Below are positions 44,275 to 54,204 of a DNA stretch of 61,440 nucleotides, piece after piece (the first letter of the stretch is position 1; each line of letters opens with the position of its first letter). Source of the DNA: an uncultured Lachnospiraceae bacterium. GTDB lineage: Bacteria > Bacillota > Clostridia > Lachnospirales > Lachnospiraceae. The stretch lies in NCBI GenBank assembly GCA_949948715.1, contig CATLGW010000012.1, positions 1 to 61,440 on the forward strand. Reading direction: 5' to 3'. The notes beneath the pieces are model-generated. The model saw only the letters and a program-made list of their open reading frames with translations. It was not told where the DNA came from and made no database searches. The translations under genes and the position numbers were made by a program.

Positions 44275-46068
44275 TTATACGGCAAACTGGCTGTTGTAGA
44301 GCTCCGCGTAGAAGCCGCCCTGCTCCAGCAGACTCTCGTGATTGCCCTGCTCTATGATGTTGCCGTCCCGCATCACCAGAATTACATCCGCCTCCTTGAT
44401 GGTGGACAGGCGATGAGCCACGATAAAGCTGGTCCTTCCCTCCATCATTTTGGCAAAGGCCTTCTGAATCCGGATCTCCGTCCGGGTGTCTATGGAGGAG
44501 GTGGCCTCGTCCAGAATCAGCATGGGAGGAAGGCACAGCATCACTCTGGCGATGCACAAAAGCTGCTTCTGCCCCTGGGAAAGACTCCCGCCGTCCTCCG
44601 TGATCACCGTGTCATAGCCCTTGGAAAGACGCTTGATAAAGCTGTGGGCGTGGGCCGCCTTAGCCGCAGAAAGCACCTCCTCCTCCGTCGCCTCCGGTTT
44701 TCCCATACGGATGTTATCCCGAATAGTCCCGGCTCGCAGCCAGGTCTCCTGAAGCACCATGCCGTAGCTGGTACGAAGGCTGCCCCGGGTCAAATCCCTG
44801 ATATCCCTGCCGTCCACCCGGATACATCCCTCATCCACATCATAAAAGCGCATGAGCAGATTGATCACCGTGGTCTTGCCGCAGCCCGTGGGTCCCACGA
44901 TGGCCACTCTCTGCCCCGGCTGCACCTTCAGATTGAAGTCCTGAATCAACTTCTTCTCCGGGGTATACTGGAAATACACATGCTCCAGCGCCACATTTCC
45001 CTTGGCGTCCGTAAGCTCTGCCGCCCCCGCGGGCTCCGGAACCTGAGATTCCTCCTCAATCAGCTCAAAAATGCGGGCCGCGCACACGATTGCGTTCTGC
45101 AGCTCTGTAATAACACCCGATATTTCATTAAAGGGCTTCGTATACTGGTTTGCATAGCTCAAAAAGCAGGACAGCCGCCCCACGCTGATGCCGCCTCTAA
45201 GGGCAAAGAAAGCGCCGAAGATTCCCACCCCGGCATACACCAGACTGTTGACAAATCGGGTTGCCGGATTGGTGATGGAGGAGAAGAAAATGGCCTTCAG
45301 AGAGCATTTCTGGAGCCTGCCGTTGATTTCGGCAAACTGCTCCTTCACCGCCCGCTCCCGAGAGAAGGTCTTGACAATCTTCTGGTTCCCCACCATCTCC
45401 TCGATGAGAGAGGTCTGCTCCCCTCTGGCAGAGGACTGCTCCTTGAACATGGTATAGGTCTTGGTGGCGATAAACCGGGCCACCAGGAAGGACACGGGAG
45501 TGATGCACACCACCACCAGTGTGATGGGAATGTTCGTGACAAGCATAAATCCCAAGGTGCCCATAATCGTCAATACCCCGGTGAACAACTGCGTAAAACC
45601 CATCAGCAGTCCGTCTGCGAAGGTATCCACATCGGCGATCACCCGGCTCACGATATCTCCGTAGGCATGGGCGTCCAGATACCTTAAGGGAAGGTTTTCC
45701 AACTTCCGGAAAGCATCCTGACGGATGTCCCGGATCACCCGGTAGGTAATATGATTATTGCTGGAATTCATGACCCACTGTGCCCCGGCGGTCACCGCCA
45801 TAACCACGGCGATCTGCACCATGATGCCCCAAATGGCCTCCATATCCACAAGCCCCTGCCCCAGCAGCAAATCCACCGCCCGGCCCGTCAGTATGGGTAT
45901 ATACAGAGTGAGAACTACCGACACCGCCGCCAGAAGAAGGGACAGCGCCACCATAAAACGATATCTTTTAATGTAGGAAAGCACTTTTTTTACCGTTTCC
46001 CACTGGGAGACGGCTTTTTTGCTCTGGGGCATCCTGCCTTCCGTATCCTTTTTTTCCTTCTGAGCCAT
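44275..46068 (-). CDS. ABC exporter subunit (membrane + ATPase), second of pair
   Basis: 597 residues: six membrane segments (~25-320), then an ATPase with Walker A GPTGCGKTTVIN, Q-loop, signature LSQGQKQLL and Walker B MLILDEATSSID. The signature LSQGQ differs from the canonical LSGGQ of its partner, while the catalytic Glu after Walker B is present. It follows the partner gene by three bases. Heterodimeric drug/lipid exporters (LmrCD/BmrCD, MdlAB types) are arranged this way; the substrate is unknown. Confidence 0.9.
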   Translation of the reverse strand: MAQKEKKDTEGRMPQSKKAVSQWETVKKVLSYIKRYRFMVALSLLLAAVSVVLTLYIPILTGRAVDLLLGQGLVDMEAIWGIMVQIAVVMAVTAGAQWVMNSSNNHITYRVIRDIRQDAFRKLENLPLRYLDAHAYGDIVSRVIADVDTFADGLLMGFTQLFTGVLTIMGTLGFMLVTNIPITLVVVCITPVSFLVARFIATKTYTMFKEQSSARGEQTSLIEEMVGNQKIVKTFSRERAVKEQFAEINGRLQKCSLKAIFFSSITNPATRFVNSLVYAGVGIFGAFFALRGGISVGRLSCFLSYANQYTKPFNEISGVITELQNAIVCAARIFELIEEESQVPEPAGAAELTDAKGNVALEHVYFQYTPEKKLIQDFNLKVQPGQRVAIVGPTGCGKTTVINLLMRFYDVDEGCIRVDGRDIRDLTRGSLRTSYGMVLQETWLRAGTIRDNIRMGKPEATEEEVLSAAKAAHAHSFIKRLSKGYDTVITEDGGSLSQGQKQLLCIARVMLCLPPMLILDEATSSIDTRTEIRIQKAFAKMMEGRTSFIVAHRLSTIKEADVILVMRDGNIIEQGNHESLLEQGGFYAELYNSQFAV

Positions 46069-46071
46069 ATC

Positions 46072-47886
46072 CTACCCCCTGTCCGCCCGGGCGGGCATTA
46101 TATTATCTTGATTTTCCCCGCCGGTCTTCGGGTACTGGGAATAATAAATCTCCCGGTATACCTCGCAGTCCCGAAGCAGCTCCTCATGACTGCCCATGCC
46201 CGCCACCTCGCCGTCGTCCAGCACAATAATCTTGTCCGCATGGCGGATGGAGGAAGCCCTCTGGGACACCAAAAATACCGTGGTATTTCCCTTCAGAGAG
46301 CGAAGGGCCGTCCGCAGCCTGGCGTCCGTGGCATAGTCCAGGGCCGACGCGCTGTCGTCCAATATCAGGATTTCCGGCTCCCGCACCAATGCCCTGGCGA
46401 TGGTTAGCCTCTGCCTCTGCCCGCCGGAGAGATTCTTTCCGTTCTGGGCAATCTGAGCGTCAAGGGCTCCCGGCTTACCCTCCACCACCTCCCTGGCCTG
46501 GGCTAAATCGATGGCCCGCCACAGTTCCTCCTCCGCGGCGTCCTCCTTGCCCCACTGCAGGTTACTTCGAATGGTGCCCTTGAACAGCACCGCCTTCTGA
46601 GGCACCACGCCGATGCGGCCCCGCAGTTCCTCCGGGGGTATGTCGTTCACATTTCGCCCCTCCAGATAAATACCGCCCCGGGTGGCGGGATAAAAACCGG
46701 GAATCAGGTTCACCAGAGAGGTCTTTCCGGAGCCTGTGCCCCCGATGACGCCCACCGTCTCCCCGCGGTTCACCACAAAATTCATATCGTGCAGGGTCTC
46801 CGCCCCGGCCCCCTGATAGGTCAGAGAGACATGGTCAAACACCAAAAAGGGCTTCCCCTCCCCGGCTGCCGCCGGCGGGAAAGCGGAGGCAGCACCGGAT
46901 AACGGCCCCTCTGCCCCGGCGCCAGCAGCCCCGGTCTGCTCCCCGCCCTCGATGGAGAACACCGCGGCCACTCTGTCCGCGCTGGCCAGAGCCTTGGTGA
47001 TCAGTATGATCAGATTGGCCAGCTTCACCAGCTCCACCAAAATCTGGGACATATAGTTGATAATGGCCACCACCTCGCCCTGTGTAAGGTTTCCCACATT
47101 CACCTGGACCGCGCCGATATAGATCAGCGCCACGATGGCTCCGTTTACAATCACATAAGTTACCGGGTTCATACAGGCGCTGATCTTGCCCACAAAGGTC
47201 TGCATAGCCGCCAGCCCGTCATTGTGCTCCCCGAAACGCTCCTCCTCCTTGGCCTCCTGATGGAAAGCCCGGATAACCCTCACACCGGTGAGATTCTCCC
47301 TGGTAATGCCCAGAACCTCGTCCAGTCTGTTCTGCACCTTCCGGTACAGAGGGATGGTGCACAGCATAATGCCAAACACCACCACCGCCAGAAGGGGGAT
47401 GGCCACCACAAACACCAGAGCGCTTTTCACGTCGATGAGAAAGGCCATGATCATGGCTCCGAACACAATGATGGGGGAGCGCAGAAACAGCCGCAGCACC
47501 ATGTTCACCCCGTTCTGCACCTGATTCACATCGCTGGTCATGCGGGTGATCATGGTGGAAGTGCCCGCCTTATCTATATTGGTGAAATTCAGACTCTGAA
47601 TATGGTCAAAGAGGGCCTGGCGCAGACCGGTGGAGAAGCCCACCGCAGCCTTGGCCGCGAAAAACTGCGCGGTGATGGAGGATATCAGTCCCACCACCCC
47701 TAAGGCCAGCAGACACAGGCCCATCTTACCGATATGACCCATATCCCTGTCCGCAATGCCTCTGTCGATGATCTGCGCCATCACCAGGGGCACCAGGAGC
47801 TCAAAGAAGGCCTCCAGCAGCTTAAACAACGGCGCCAGCACCGACTCCTTTCTGAAATCTTTCAGATAAATCATTAATTTCTTCAT
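46072..47886 (-). CDS. ABC exporter subunit (membrane + ATPase), first of pair
   Basis: 604 residues: six membrane segments, an Ala/Gly/Glu-rich insert (~325-350) before the ATPase, Walker A GGTGSGKTSLVN, signature LSGGQRQRL, and Walker B EILILDDSASALD. The residue after the Walker B Asp is Asp instead of the usual catalytic Glu (LDDSAS), so this subunit carries the degenerate catalytic site of an asymmetric heterodimer, with its partner supplying the Glu. Confidence 0.9.
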   Translation of the reverse strand: MKKLMIYLKDFRKESVLAPLFKLLEAFFELLVPLVMAQIIDRGIADRDMGHIGKMGLCLLALGVVGLISSITAQFFAAKAAVGFSTGLRQALFDHIQSLNFTNIDKAGTSTMITRMTSDVNQVQNGVNMVLRLFLRSPIIVFGAMIMAFLIDVKSALVFVVAIPLLAVVVFGIMLCTIPLYRKVQNRLDEVLGITRENLTGVRVIRAFHQEAKEEERFGEHNDGLAAMQTFVGKISACMNPVTYVIVNGAIVALIYIGAVQVNVGNLTQGEVVAIINYMSQILVELVKLANLIILITKALASADRVAAVFSIEGGEQTGAAGAGAEGPLSGAASAFPPAAAGEGKPFLVFDHVSLTYQGAGAETLHDMNFVVNRGETVGVIGGTGSGKTSLVNLIPGFYPATRGGIYLEGRNVNDIPPEELRGRIGVVPQKAVLFKGTIRSNLQWGKEDAAEEELWRAIDLAQAREVVEGKPGALDAQIAQNGKNLSGGQRQRLTIARALVREPEILILDDSASALDYATDARLRTALRSLKGNTTVFLVSQRASSIRHADKIIVLDDGEVAGMGSHEELLRDCEVYREIYYSQYPKTGGENQDNIMPARADRG

Positions 47887-47968
47887 AAAACAACCTGCCG
47901 CCCCGCCGCAAATGCGAGACGCTGCCCTTCTCCTTTTTTGATTCCTGCTCTAAAAATTTAGGTTCTTC

Positions 47969-48712
47969 TCACTGCTCCCTGACGCAGCAGGCGATCCTGT
48001 ACCCCGCAAGCGCGCCGCTCTCCCACCAGGAGAGTTCTTTCATCCCTCTGATCCGGGGGTCGCTGAAATCCTTTCCCACCCAGGGACCGATCCCCTCCCC
48101 GGTGAGCTTTCCGTAGGCCTCCTTTCGGGTCCACAGCTTATAGAAAAGCTCTCTGCGCTCCTCCTCAGTGCCGCAGCGGCGCCACAGACCTTTCTCCTCC
48201 CCGGAGAAAAAGCGTTCCACGATCTGCGCCTCCCGCCCCATGCGCATCTGCTGAATATCGGCTCCCACCTCTCCCAGGGACACGGCACAGATTACATAAT
48301 CCCCGGAATGGGAAATATTGAAATAAAAGGGTCTTCCCCGCATATAGGGCTTCCCCCCGGGGCCGTATTCATAAGACATGGGAAAGACCTCCCCTCTGCA
48401 AAGCAGCTCCTCCAGGGAATATTCCGCCAGCACCGGCTCCCATCGGTCATCCAGCGCCAAAAAGCGCGTCAACTGCGCTCTCTCTTCTCCCCGGTGCATT
48501 GATGCCTTCCCCCCGGCAGACTGCCCCTTGAGCCACAGCACCTGCTGCAGCAAAAGCCCGCCCCCGGCGCAGGCCGCCCGTCTCCCCATGGAGCCCATGG
48601 CCTCCGCACGCCTTCGCCGTTCTTCGTCCAGGCCCTCCAAAACCCTGCGCCAAAGAAGCCCCTCCCAGGGGGCCTCCGCCAGCTCTCTGAGGGAGAGCAT
48701 CAGGATTCTCAT
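47969..48712 (-). CDS. 4'-phosphopantetheinyl transferase, Sfp type
   Basis: Moves phosphopantetheine from CoA onto carrier proteins. ~247 residues. It has the Sfp-type motifs: FNISHSGDYVICAVS, GADIQQM (the metal-binding Asp) and FYKLWTRKEAYGKLTGEG (the WxxKEAxxK motif). The ATG at 48712 overlaps the aspS stop (ATGA), so it belongs to the aspS transcript. No NRPS or PKS gene is in the window, so the target may be a fatty-acid or unlinked carrier protein. Confidence 0.88.
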   Translation of the reverse strand: MRILMLSLRELAEAPWEGLLWRRVLEGLDEERRRRAEAMGSMGRRAACAGGGLLLQQVLWLKGQSAGGKASMHRGEERAQLTRFLALDDRWEPVLAEYSLEELLCRGEVFPMSYEYGPGGKPYMRGRPFYFNISHSGDYVICAVSLGEVGADIQQMRMGREAQIVERFFSGEEKGLWRRCGTEEERRELFYKLWTRKEAYGKLTGEGIGPWVGKDFSDPRIRGMKELSWWESGALAGYRIACCVREQ

Positions 48713-50517
48713 TCCTCCGGCTGAGGCAGGGCCAACTGAATGCACAGCTCCTCAAGCTGCCCGTCCTCCACCCTGTCGGGGGCGTTTGACATCAGGCAGG
48801 ACGCATCTTTAACCTTGGGGAAGGCGATGACCTCCCTGATATTCTCCGCCCCTGTAAGCAGCATCACGAACCGGTCCAGGCCGATGGCCAGCCCTGCGTG
48901 GGGCGGAACCCCGTATTTAAAGGCGTTTAACAGAAAGCCAAAGCGCTCATAGGCCTGCTCTCTGGTAAATCCCAGCGCTTCGAACATTTTCTCCTGCACA
49001 TCGTTCTGGAAGATTCTGACACTGCCGCCTCCCAGCTCCACGCCGTTTAACACAATATCGTAGGCCTTGGCCCGCACTCTGCCAGGGTCGGTGTCAAGCA
49101 ACGGCAAATCCTCCTCCTGGGGCATGGTAAAGGGATGATGCATGGCCACATACCGGTTCTCCTCCTCGCTAAACTCTAACAGAGGGAACTGGGTCACCCA
49201 CAGGAAATTAAATTTCCCTGCCTCGATCAGCCCTAGCTGCTTCGCCAGCTCACAGCGAAGCGCCCCCAGCACGGCCCACACAATCTTTCGGCTGTCCGCC
49301 GCAAAGAGAAGCAGATCCCCGGGCCTGCCCTCCATGGCCTCGGCCAGGGCCCGGAGCTGCTGCTCCTCCATAAACTTGGCAAAGGAGGACTTGTAGGTGC
49401 CGTCGGGCATCACACAAAGGTATGCCAGGCCCTTCGCCCCGTACCCCTTAGCAAATTCCACCAAAGCGTCGATCTTTTTCCGTGGCATCTGGGCCTGCCC
49501 TTTCACATTGATACCGCGGACGCTTCCGCCGTTCTCTATGGCGGAGGTGAACACGCCGAAGCCGCAGCCGGCCACGGTTTCGGACACATCCACCAGTTCC
49601 ATGCCGAAACGGGTGTCCGGCTTGTCGGAGCCGAAGCGGTCCATGGCCTCCTGCCAGGTCATGCGCTTTAGGGGCAGCTCCACGGAAAGGCCTACAGCCT
49701 CCTCGCACACGCTCCGCACCATACGCTCGGTGGCGTCCATCACGTCCTCCTGGTCCACAAAGGACATCTCCATGTCAAGCTGTGTGAACTCCGGCTGCCT
49801 GTCCGCCCGAAGATCCTCGTCCCGAAAGCACTTTGCAATCTGGAAATAGCGGTCGTACCCGGAGCACATGAGGAGCTGCTTAAAGAGCTGCGGCGACTGG
49901 GGCAGGGCGTAGAAATTTCCCGGATGCACGCGGCTGGGCACCAGGTAATCCCTGGCTCCCTCCGGGGTGGACTTGCACAGGATGGGCGTCTCGATCTCCA
50001 AAAAGCCCTCCCCTGTCATAAAGGCGCGGATAGCCGCCGTGATCCTGCTTCTGAGGATCAGGTTTTTCTGAATGTCGGGCCTTCTCAAATCCAGATAGCG
50101 ATACTTCAAGCGAAGCTCCTCCTTGGTCCTGGAATCGGCCTCCACAGGAAAAGGAGGTGTCTCCGACTCCGAGAGAATACGGAGCTGTTCGGCCCTCACC
50201 TCAATCTCGCCTGTGGCCAGATTCTCATTCACAGCGCCCTGGCGCTTAGCCACCGTTCCCACTATGGCCGCCACAAACTCGCTGCGCAGCCTTCCGGCCT
50301 TCTCGAAATTCTCCGCTCCGCACTCGCTCTCCTCAAAGATGACCTGGAGGATGCCAGCCCGGTCTCTGAGATCCAGAAAGACAATGCCGCCCTTGTTGCG
50401 CTGCTTCTGCACCCATCCCATGACGGTGACGGTCTGCCCTATGTTCGCCGCGGACAGTTCCCCGCAGCGGTGCGTTCTCCTCAAACCCTTCATTGACTCT
50501 GTCATTTTCCCAACCAT
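48709..50517 (-). CDS. aspS: Aspartyl-tRNA synthetase
   Basis: Class II synthetase of 602 residues: OB anticodon-binding domain (VMGWVQKQRNKGGIVFLDLRDRAG), motif 2 (FRDEDLRADRQPEFTQLDME), the bacterial GAD insert (~300-410), and motif 3 (GLAIGLDRFVMLL). Three in-frame ATGs compete for the start (50517, 50505, 50493); none has an ideal site. No T-box leader is visible in the gap to hisS. Confidence 0.95.
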   Translation of the reverse strand: MVGKMTESMKGLRRTHRCGELSAANIGQTVTVMGWVQKQRNKGGIVFLDLRDRAGILQVIFEESECGAENFEKAGRLRSEFVAAIVGTVAKRQGAVNENLATGEIEVRAEQLRILSESETPPFPVEADSRTKEELRLKYRYLDLRRPDIQKNLILRSRITAAIRAFMTGEGFLEIETPILCKSTPEGARDYLVPSRVHPGNFYALPQSPQLFKQLLMCSGYDRYFQIAKCFRDEDLRADRQPEFTQLDMEMSFVDQEDVMDATERMVRSVCEEAVGLSVELPLKRMTWQEAMDRFGSDKPDTRFGMELVDVSETVAGCGFGVFTSAIENGGSVRGINVKGQAQMPRKKIDALVEFAKGYGAKGLAYLCVMPDGTYKSSFAKFMEEQQLRALAEAMEGRPGDLLLFAADSRKIVWAVLGALRCELAKQLGLIEAGKFNFLWVTQFPLLEFSEEENRYVAMHHPFTMPQEEDLPLLDTDPGRVRAKAYDIVLNGVELGGGSVRIFQNDVQEKMFEALGFTREQAYERFGFLLNAFKYGVPPHAGLAIGLDRFVMLLTGAENIREVIAFPKVKDASCLMSNAPDRVEDGQLEELCIQLALPQPEE

Positions 50518-50608
50518 ACCTTTCCACGCCCAAGACGCAATTTATGTTCTCAGATTATACTCTTGTTTTCCGAAAGCCCCCGACGCCTTACCTGCTCACG
50601 GGTCTGTC

Positions 50609-51871
50609 TTAATTTTTTAACGGATCCTTGTAAAATTCCAGGAACTCCTCATACCCTTCCCCGGCAAGCTGCTCCTTCTGGAACTTCTTGTTCTTGTTCA
50701 TGCGGGCCAAAAACACCCAAGCCCCCTCCTCCCTGGCCTTCTGGGCCTGAGCGATAATCCCGTTCAGGGCTTCCCCCTCGATCCCCTTCTCGATCAGATA
50801 GGCGATCCGCCTGGGGCTTCCGGGAATCTCAAAGCCCTTCTCCAAAAGAAGCATGATGATGCGCTCAAATCCGATGGAAAAACCGCAGGCCGGGACGTCG
50901 TTTCCGGTAAATTTCCCCACCATACGGTCATATCTGCCGCCTCCGCCGCAGCTTGAGCCGAATTCCGGCATATCCACCTCAAAGATGGTCCCCGTATAGT
51001 AGGACATCCCCCTCACCAAGGTAGCGTCGAACACAATCTCGAACTCGGAAGCCTTTGTGGCCCGGACTCCGCTCATAATCTCCCCCAGGTTCCGGCTCAC
51101 CTGCTCCTCCAGGTGCCCTCCCAAAGCGTCCGCCAGATATTCCACTCCGTCAGGGGCTGCCTCCAGCCCCTGAAACAACGCCAGATATCTGTCCACGCAC
51201 TCCGGGGCAAACCCGTTCTCCAAAAGCTCCGCCCTCACGCCCTCCTGGCCGATCTTGTCCATCTTGTCCAGGGTGATAAAGACGCTGTCGTAAGCTTCCT
51301 CCTCAAATCCGCTGTAGGCCGCCATGGCCTTCAAAACCCTCCGGTCGTTGATGCGGATCCGAAAGCCCCGAAAGCCCAGCTTACCCAAGGTGGTGGTGGT
51401 GGCCAGAATCAGCTCGATCTCCGCCAGATTGGAGGGCTCCCCCAAAATGTCGATATCGCACTGCATAAACTGGCGGTATCTCCCCTTCTGAGGGTTGTCC
51501 GCCCGCCACACATTTCCCATCTGCAGCGCCTTGAAAGGCAGGGGGAGCTGGGAGCCGTTGTTTGCGTAATACCGGACCAGTGGCACCGTCAGATCATAGC
51601 GCAGACCGCTGTCCACCACCTCCTCCTCCGAGGAGGCTTCCGCCACATTCAGCTTACCCCCGCGCTTCAGGATTTTAAAGATCAGCTTTTCATTGTCGCC
51701 GCCCTGCTTGCTGGTGAGGTTTGCAATATTCTCCACACAGGGGGTTTCTATGGAGGTGAAACCGAATTTCCCATAGGTGTCCCGTATCACCCCCATCACA
51801 TAGTCCCGTATCCGCATCTCCTCCGGTAAAATATCCTTCATGCCCTTGGTGGGCTTCCTGTTCAATGCCAT
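50609..51871 (-). CDS. hisS: Histidyl-tRNA synthetase
   Basis: 420 residues. Class II motifs: motif 1 around YVMGVIRDTYGKFGFTSIETP, motif 2 (ALQMGNVWRADNPQKGRYRQFMQCDIDILG), the histidine-specific LVRGMSYYTGTIFEV and GGGGRYDRMVGKF. The ATG at 51871 with GGAGGAG upstream is chosen over one seven codons earlier. Confidence 0.95.
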   Translation of the reverse strand: MALNRKPTKGMKDILPEEMRIRDYVMGVIRDTYGKFGFTSIETPCVENIANLTSKQGGDNEKLIFKILKRGGKLNVAEASSEEEVVDSGLRYDLTVPLVRYYANNGSQLPLPFKALQMGNVWRADNPQKGRYRQFMQCDIDILGEPSNLAEIELILATTTTLGKLGFRGFRIRINDRRVLKAMAAYSGFEEEAYDSVFITLDKMDKIGQEGVRAELLENGFAPECVDRYLALFQGLEAAPDGVEYLADALGGHLEEQVSRNLGEIMSGVRATKASEFEIVFDATLVRGMSYYTGTIFEVDMPEFGSSCGGGGRYDRMVGKFTGNDVPACGFSIGFERIIMLLLEKGFEIPGSPRRIAYLIEKGIEGEALNGIIAQAQKAREEGAWVFLARMNKNKKFQKEQLAGEGYEEFLEFYKDPLKN

Positions 51872-51910
51872 ATCTCCTCCTGTCCGGCGCATCCCCCGCT
51901 GTCGGCGGGA

Positions 51911-53482
51911 TCAGAGCCTGCCTTCCTCAGTTAGAAGCCTCCGCTTCCTCTCTATCATTTCATCAATTTTCTCTATATAGAGGGTCACGTCCTTAATATT
52001 CTCACAGCGCTCGATCCTCCCGTCAGGGTACACCCTCTTTGAAATGCTTCCCGCGCCAAGGGCTGCAATGGTCTGCATCTCCTCCATGATCAAAATGTTA
52101 TAGAGTCCATACTTGCCCGGTCTGGCGTATCCCACGTTCTCAAAGTTCCCCGCCATATTCTTCTGCCGGTATAGATAATAGGGCCGCATTCCCAGCCTCT
52201 CGGCGCCCTCCCCCGCGATCTCCATGGTCTCGTCCGTGTTGTGCAGCAGAGGGACTCCGTTTTTCTGAATCCATTGGTTCAATTTGGAGGCCCGCTTGAT
52301 AGCCAGAGAATGGACGGTAAGGCTGTCCGGAGCAAGCTCCTCCACTCTGTCCACCGTGTGTCTCACATCCTCCCCGGTCTCACCGGGCAGCCCCAGGATC
52401 AGGTCCATATTGATATTGTCAAAACCCATCCTCCGGGCCAGGCCGTAAGCCTCATAAACCTGCTCCACACTGGCCTTCCTGCCGATGATATCCAGGGTCT
52501 CCTGCTTCATGGTCTGGGGATTGACGGAGATACGCCCCACTCCGTGACGGCGCAGTACGGCAAGCTTCTCCTCCGTGATGCTGTCCGCCCGTCCCGCCTC
52601 CACGGTAAACTCCTGCACCCGGGACAGGTCAAATCTCTCCTCCAGGCTGCCAAGCAGCCTGTGAAGCTGCTCCGGCTCCAGGGTGGTGGGCGTGCCGCCC
52701 CCTATGTAGACGCAGTCCAGAATCCGGTCCTCATACCGCTTTGACACAAAATCCATCTCCCGTATGACACAGTCCACATACCGGTCCGCCAGCCTGCGGA
52801 AACTCTCGATGGGATAGGAGGTAAAGGAGCAGTACAGACAGGTGGTGGGACAGAAGGGAATCCCGATATAGAGACTGTATCCGTCCCTGTAATGGACCTT
52901 CTTAAGAATTTCCCGCTCCCTGGCGGCGATCTCCACGCTAAGCCGCCCCTTCCTTTCGCTGACAAAGTGACGTTCCCTGTAAAACCGGAGGATTTCCTCC
53001 TCGTTTTTTCCCTCCTCCAGCATGGAATAGGCAATTTTCGTGGGGCGCACCCCCGTCAGATTGCCCCAGGGCAGTTCCCTGCCCGTATGTCTCCTCAGGG
53101 ACTGATAGAGAAAAGCTTTGAAGCCGTCCTTAAACTGTCTGCCGCAATCCGACTCCCGCTGCCCGGAGGAAGCCGGCAGGGACTCCTCCTCCGCATCGGA
53201 AAACTCCCCCAAAGCCGAGGAACCGCTCCCTCGGACATCCTCCCCGGGCCGTATCTGCCACTCATACTCTCTGCTCTCCAGACGCATCCGCGCGCCGGCA
53301 CAGGAAAAGAGAATCTCCGCCAAAAAAGACTCCGCCCCCTCCTTTGGCTCACGCAGATAGTCCCTGCTTTCGGGGGTCAGCACCTTCACGCTGCGCTCAG
53401 GATAAAACGCATGAAAGATAGCGTTCACATCGTATTCATAGTTTTCCTGATTTATTTTAACAAAATAAATAATATTCTCCAT
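51911..53482 (-). CDS. hemZ: Coproporphyrinogen III dehydrogenase HemZ
   Basis: Radical SAM enzyme of the oxygen-independent coproporphyrinogen oxidase family, 523 residues. The cluster motif CPTTCLYCSF lies near residue 215, followed by DCVYIGGGTPTTLEPEQL and the HemN-like TVEAGRADSI. An ~180-residue N-terminal domain (TGVRPTKIAYSMLEEG) identifies HemZ rather than HemN. No other heme gene is nearby, so activity on heme is family inference. Confidence 0.9.
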   Translation of the reverse strand: MENIIYFVKINQENYEYDVNAIFHAFYPERSVKVLTPESRDYLREPKEGAESFLAEILFSCAGARMRLESREYEWQIRPGEDVRGSGSSALGEFSDAEEESLPASSGQRESDCGRQFKDGFKAFLYQSLRRHTGRELPWGNLTGVRPTKIAYSMLEEGKNEEEILRFYRERHFVSERKGRLSVEIAAREREILKKVHYRDGYSLYIGIPFCPTTCLYCSFTSYPIESFRRLADRYVDCVIREMDFVSKRYEDRILDCVYIGGGTPTTLEPEQLHRLLGSLEERFDLSRVQEFTVEAGRADSITEEKLAVLRRHGVGRISVNPQTMKQETLDIIGRKASVEQVYEAYGLARRMGFDNINMDLILGLPGETGEDVRHTVDRVEELAPDSLTVHSLAIKRASKLNQWIQKNGVPLLHNTDETMEIAGEGAERLGMRPYYLYRQKNMAGNFENVGYARPGKYGLYNILIMEEMQTIAALGAGSISKRVYPDGRIERCENIKDVTLYIEKIDEMIERKRRLLTEEGRL

Positions 53483-53550
53483 GGGTTATACTTTCCATCA
53501 ACTCCCTTACACAAAAAGGCCTCAACTGCACCCTCAAAACAGCCGTTTTA

Positions 53551-54204
53551 TCAGCCCGCCAGAAACGGATTATACCTTTTCTCGTGGCCTATGGTAGTGC
53601 TGTCCCCGTGCCCGGGGTACACCTTGGTCTCATCCGGAAGCACAAAGAGCTTCTCCCGCACGGAGCGAACCAGCGTCCCCATGCTGCCCGTGGGAAAATC
53701 CGTCCGTCCCACCGATTCCAAAAACAGGGTGTCTCCGCAGAGCAGATATCCCGCCTCCTCCACATAATAACAGCATCCCCCCGCGGTATGCCCGGGTGTG
53801 GCGATCACCCTGCAGGTGATGCCCGCCGCCGTGATCTCGTCCCCGTCCTTCACATACACATCCGCCTCCACCTGACAGGGCCTTCCCATCTGGCGTGACA
53901 CATTCATGCGGGTATCCTTAAGAAGCTCCCGCTCGTCCTCACAGGCGTAAATCCGCACCGGTTCCCCGGCCTGCCGACCAGCCGCGTCCCTTAACTCCTC
54001 CGCGCCCCAGATATGGTCAAAGTGCCCGTGGGTCAGGAGAATTCCGGCCACATGAAAGCCGTTTTTCTCCAGGGTCCCGCAGATATCCGCGCCTCTGTCG
54101 GGGGCGTCTATCACTATGACCTCCCGCTGGCCCTCCCTGTACAAAAAATAACAATTGGTCTGGTACATTCCCAGCGCCATTCTTCCGATCTTTACTTCCG
54201 CCAT
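53551..54204 (-). CDS. MBL-fold hydrolase, YcbL/glyoxalase II-like
   Basis: 217 residues with the metallo-beta-lactamase metal motif THGHFDHIWG, the second His in TPGHTAGGCCYY, the bridging Asp in LCGDTLF and the last His in YPGHGDSTTIGHEKRYNPF. Short glyoxalase II-like forms hydrolyse thioesters. The start overlaps the rel stop by one base (TGATG), so it is translated with rel. Confidence 0.9.
   Translation of the reverse strand: MAEVKIGRMALGMYQTNCYFLYREGQREVIVIDAPDRGADICGTLEKNGFHVAGILLTHGHFDHIWGAEELRDAAGRQAGEPVRIYACEDERELLKDTRMNVSRQMGRPCQVEADVYVKDGDEITAAGITCRVIATPGHTAGGCCYYVEEAGYLLCGDTLFLESVGRTDFPTGSMGTLVRSVREKLFVLPDETKVYPGHGDSTTIGHEKRYNPFLAG

Noticed and set aside
50518..50608. T-box leader before aspS or hisS
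   Set aside because: The gaps are too short and I see neither a specifier loop nor the conserved T-box sequence.
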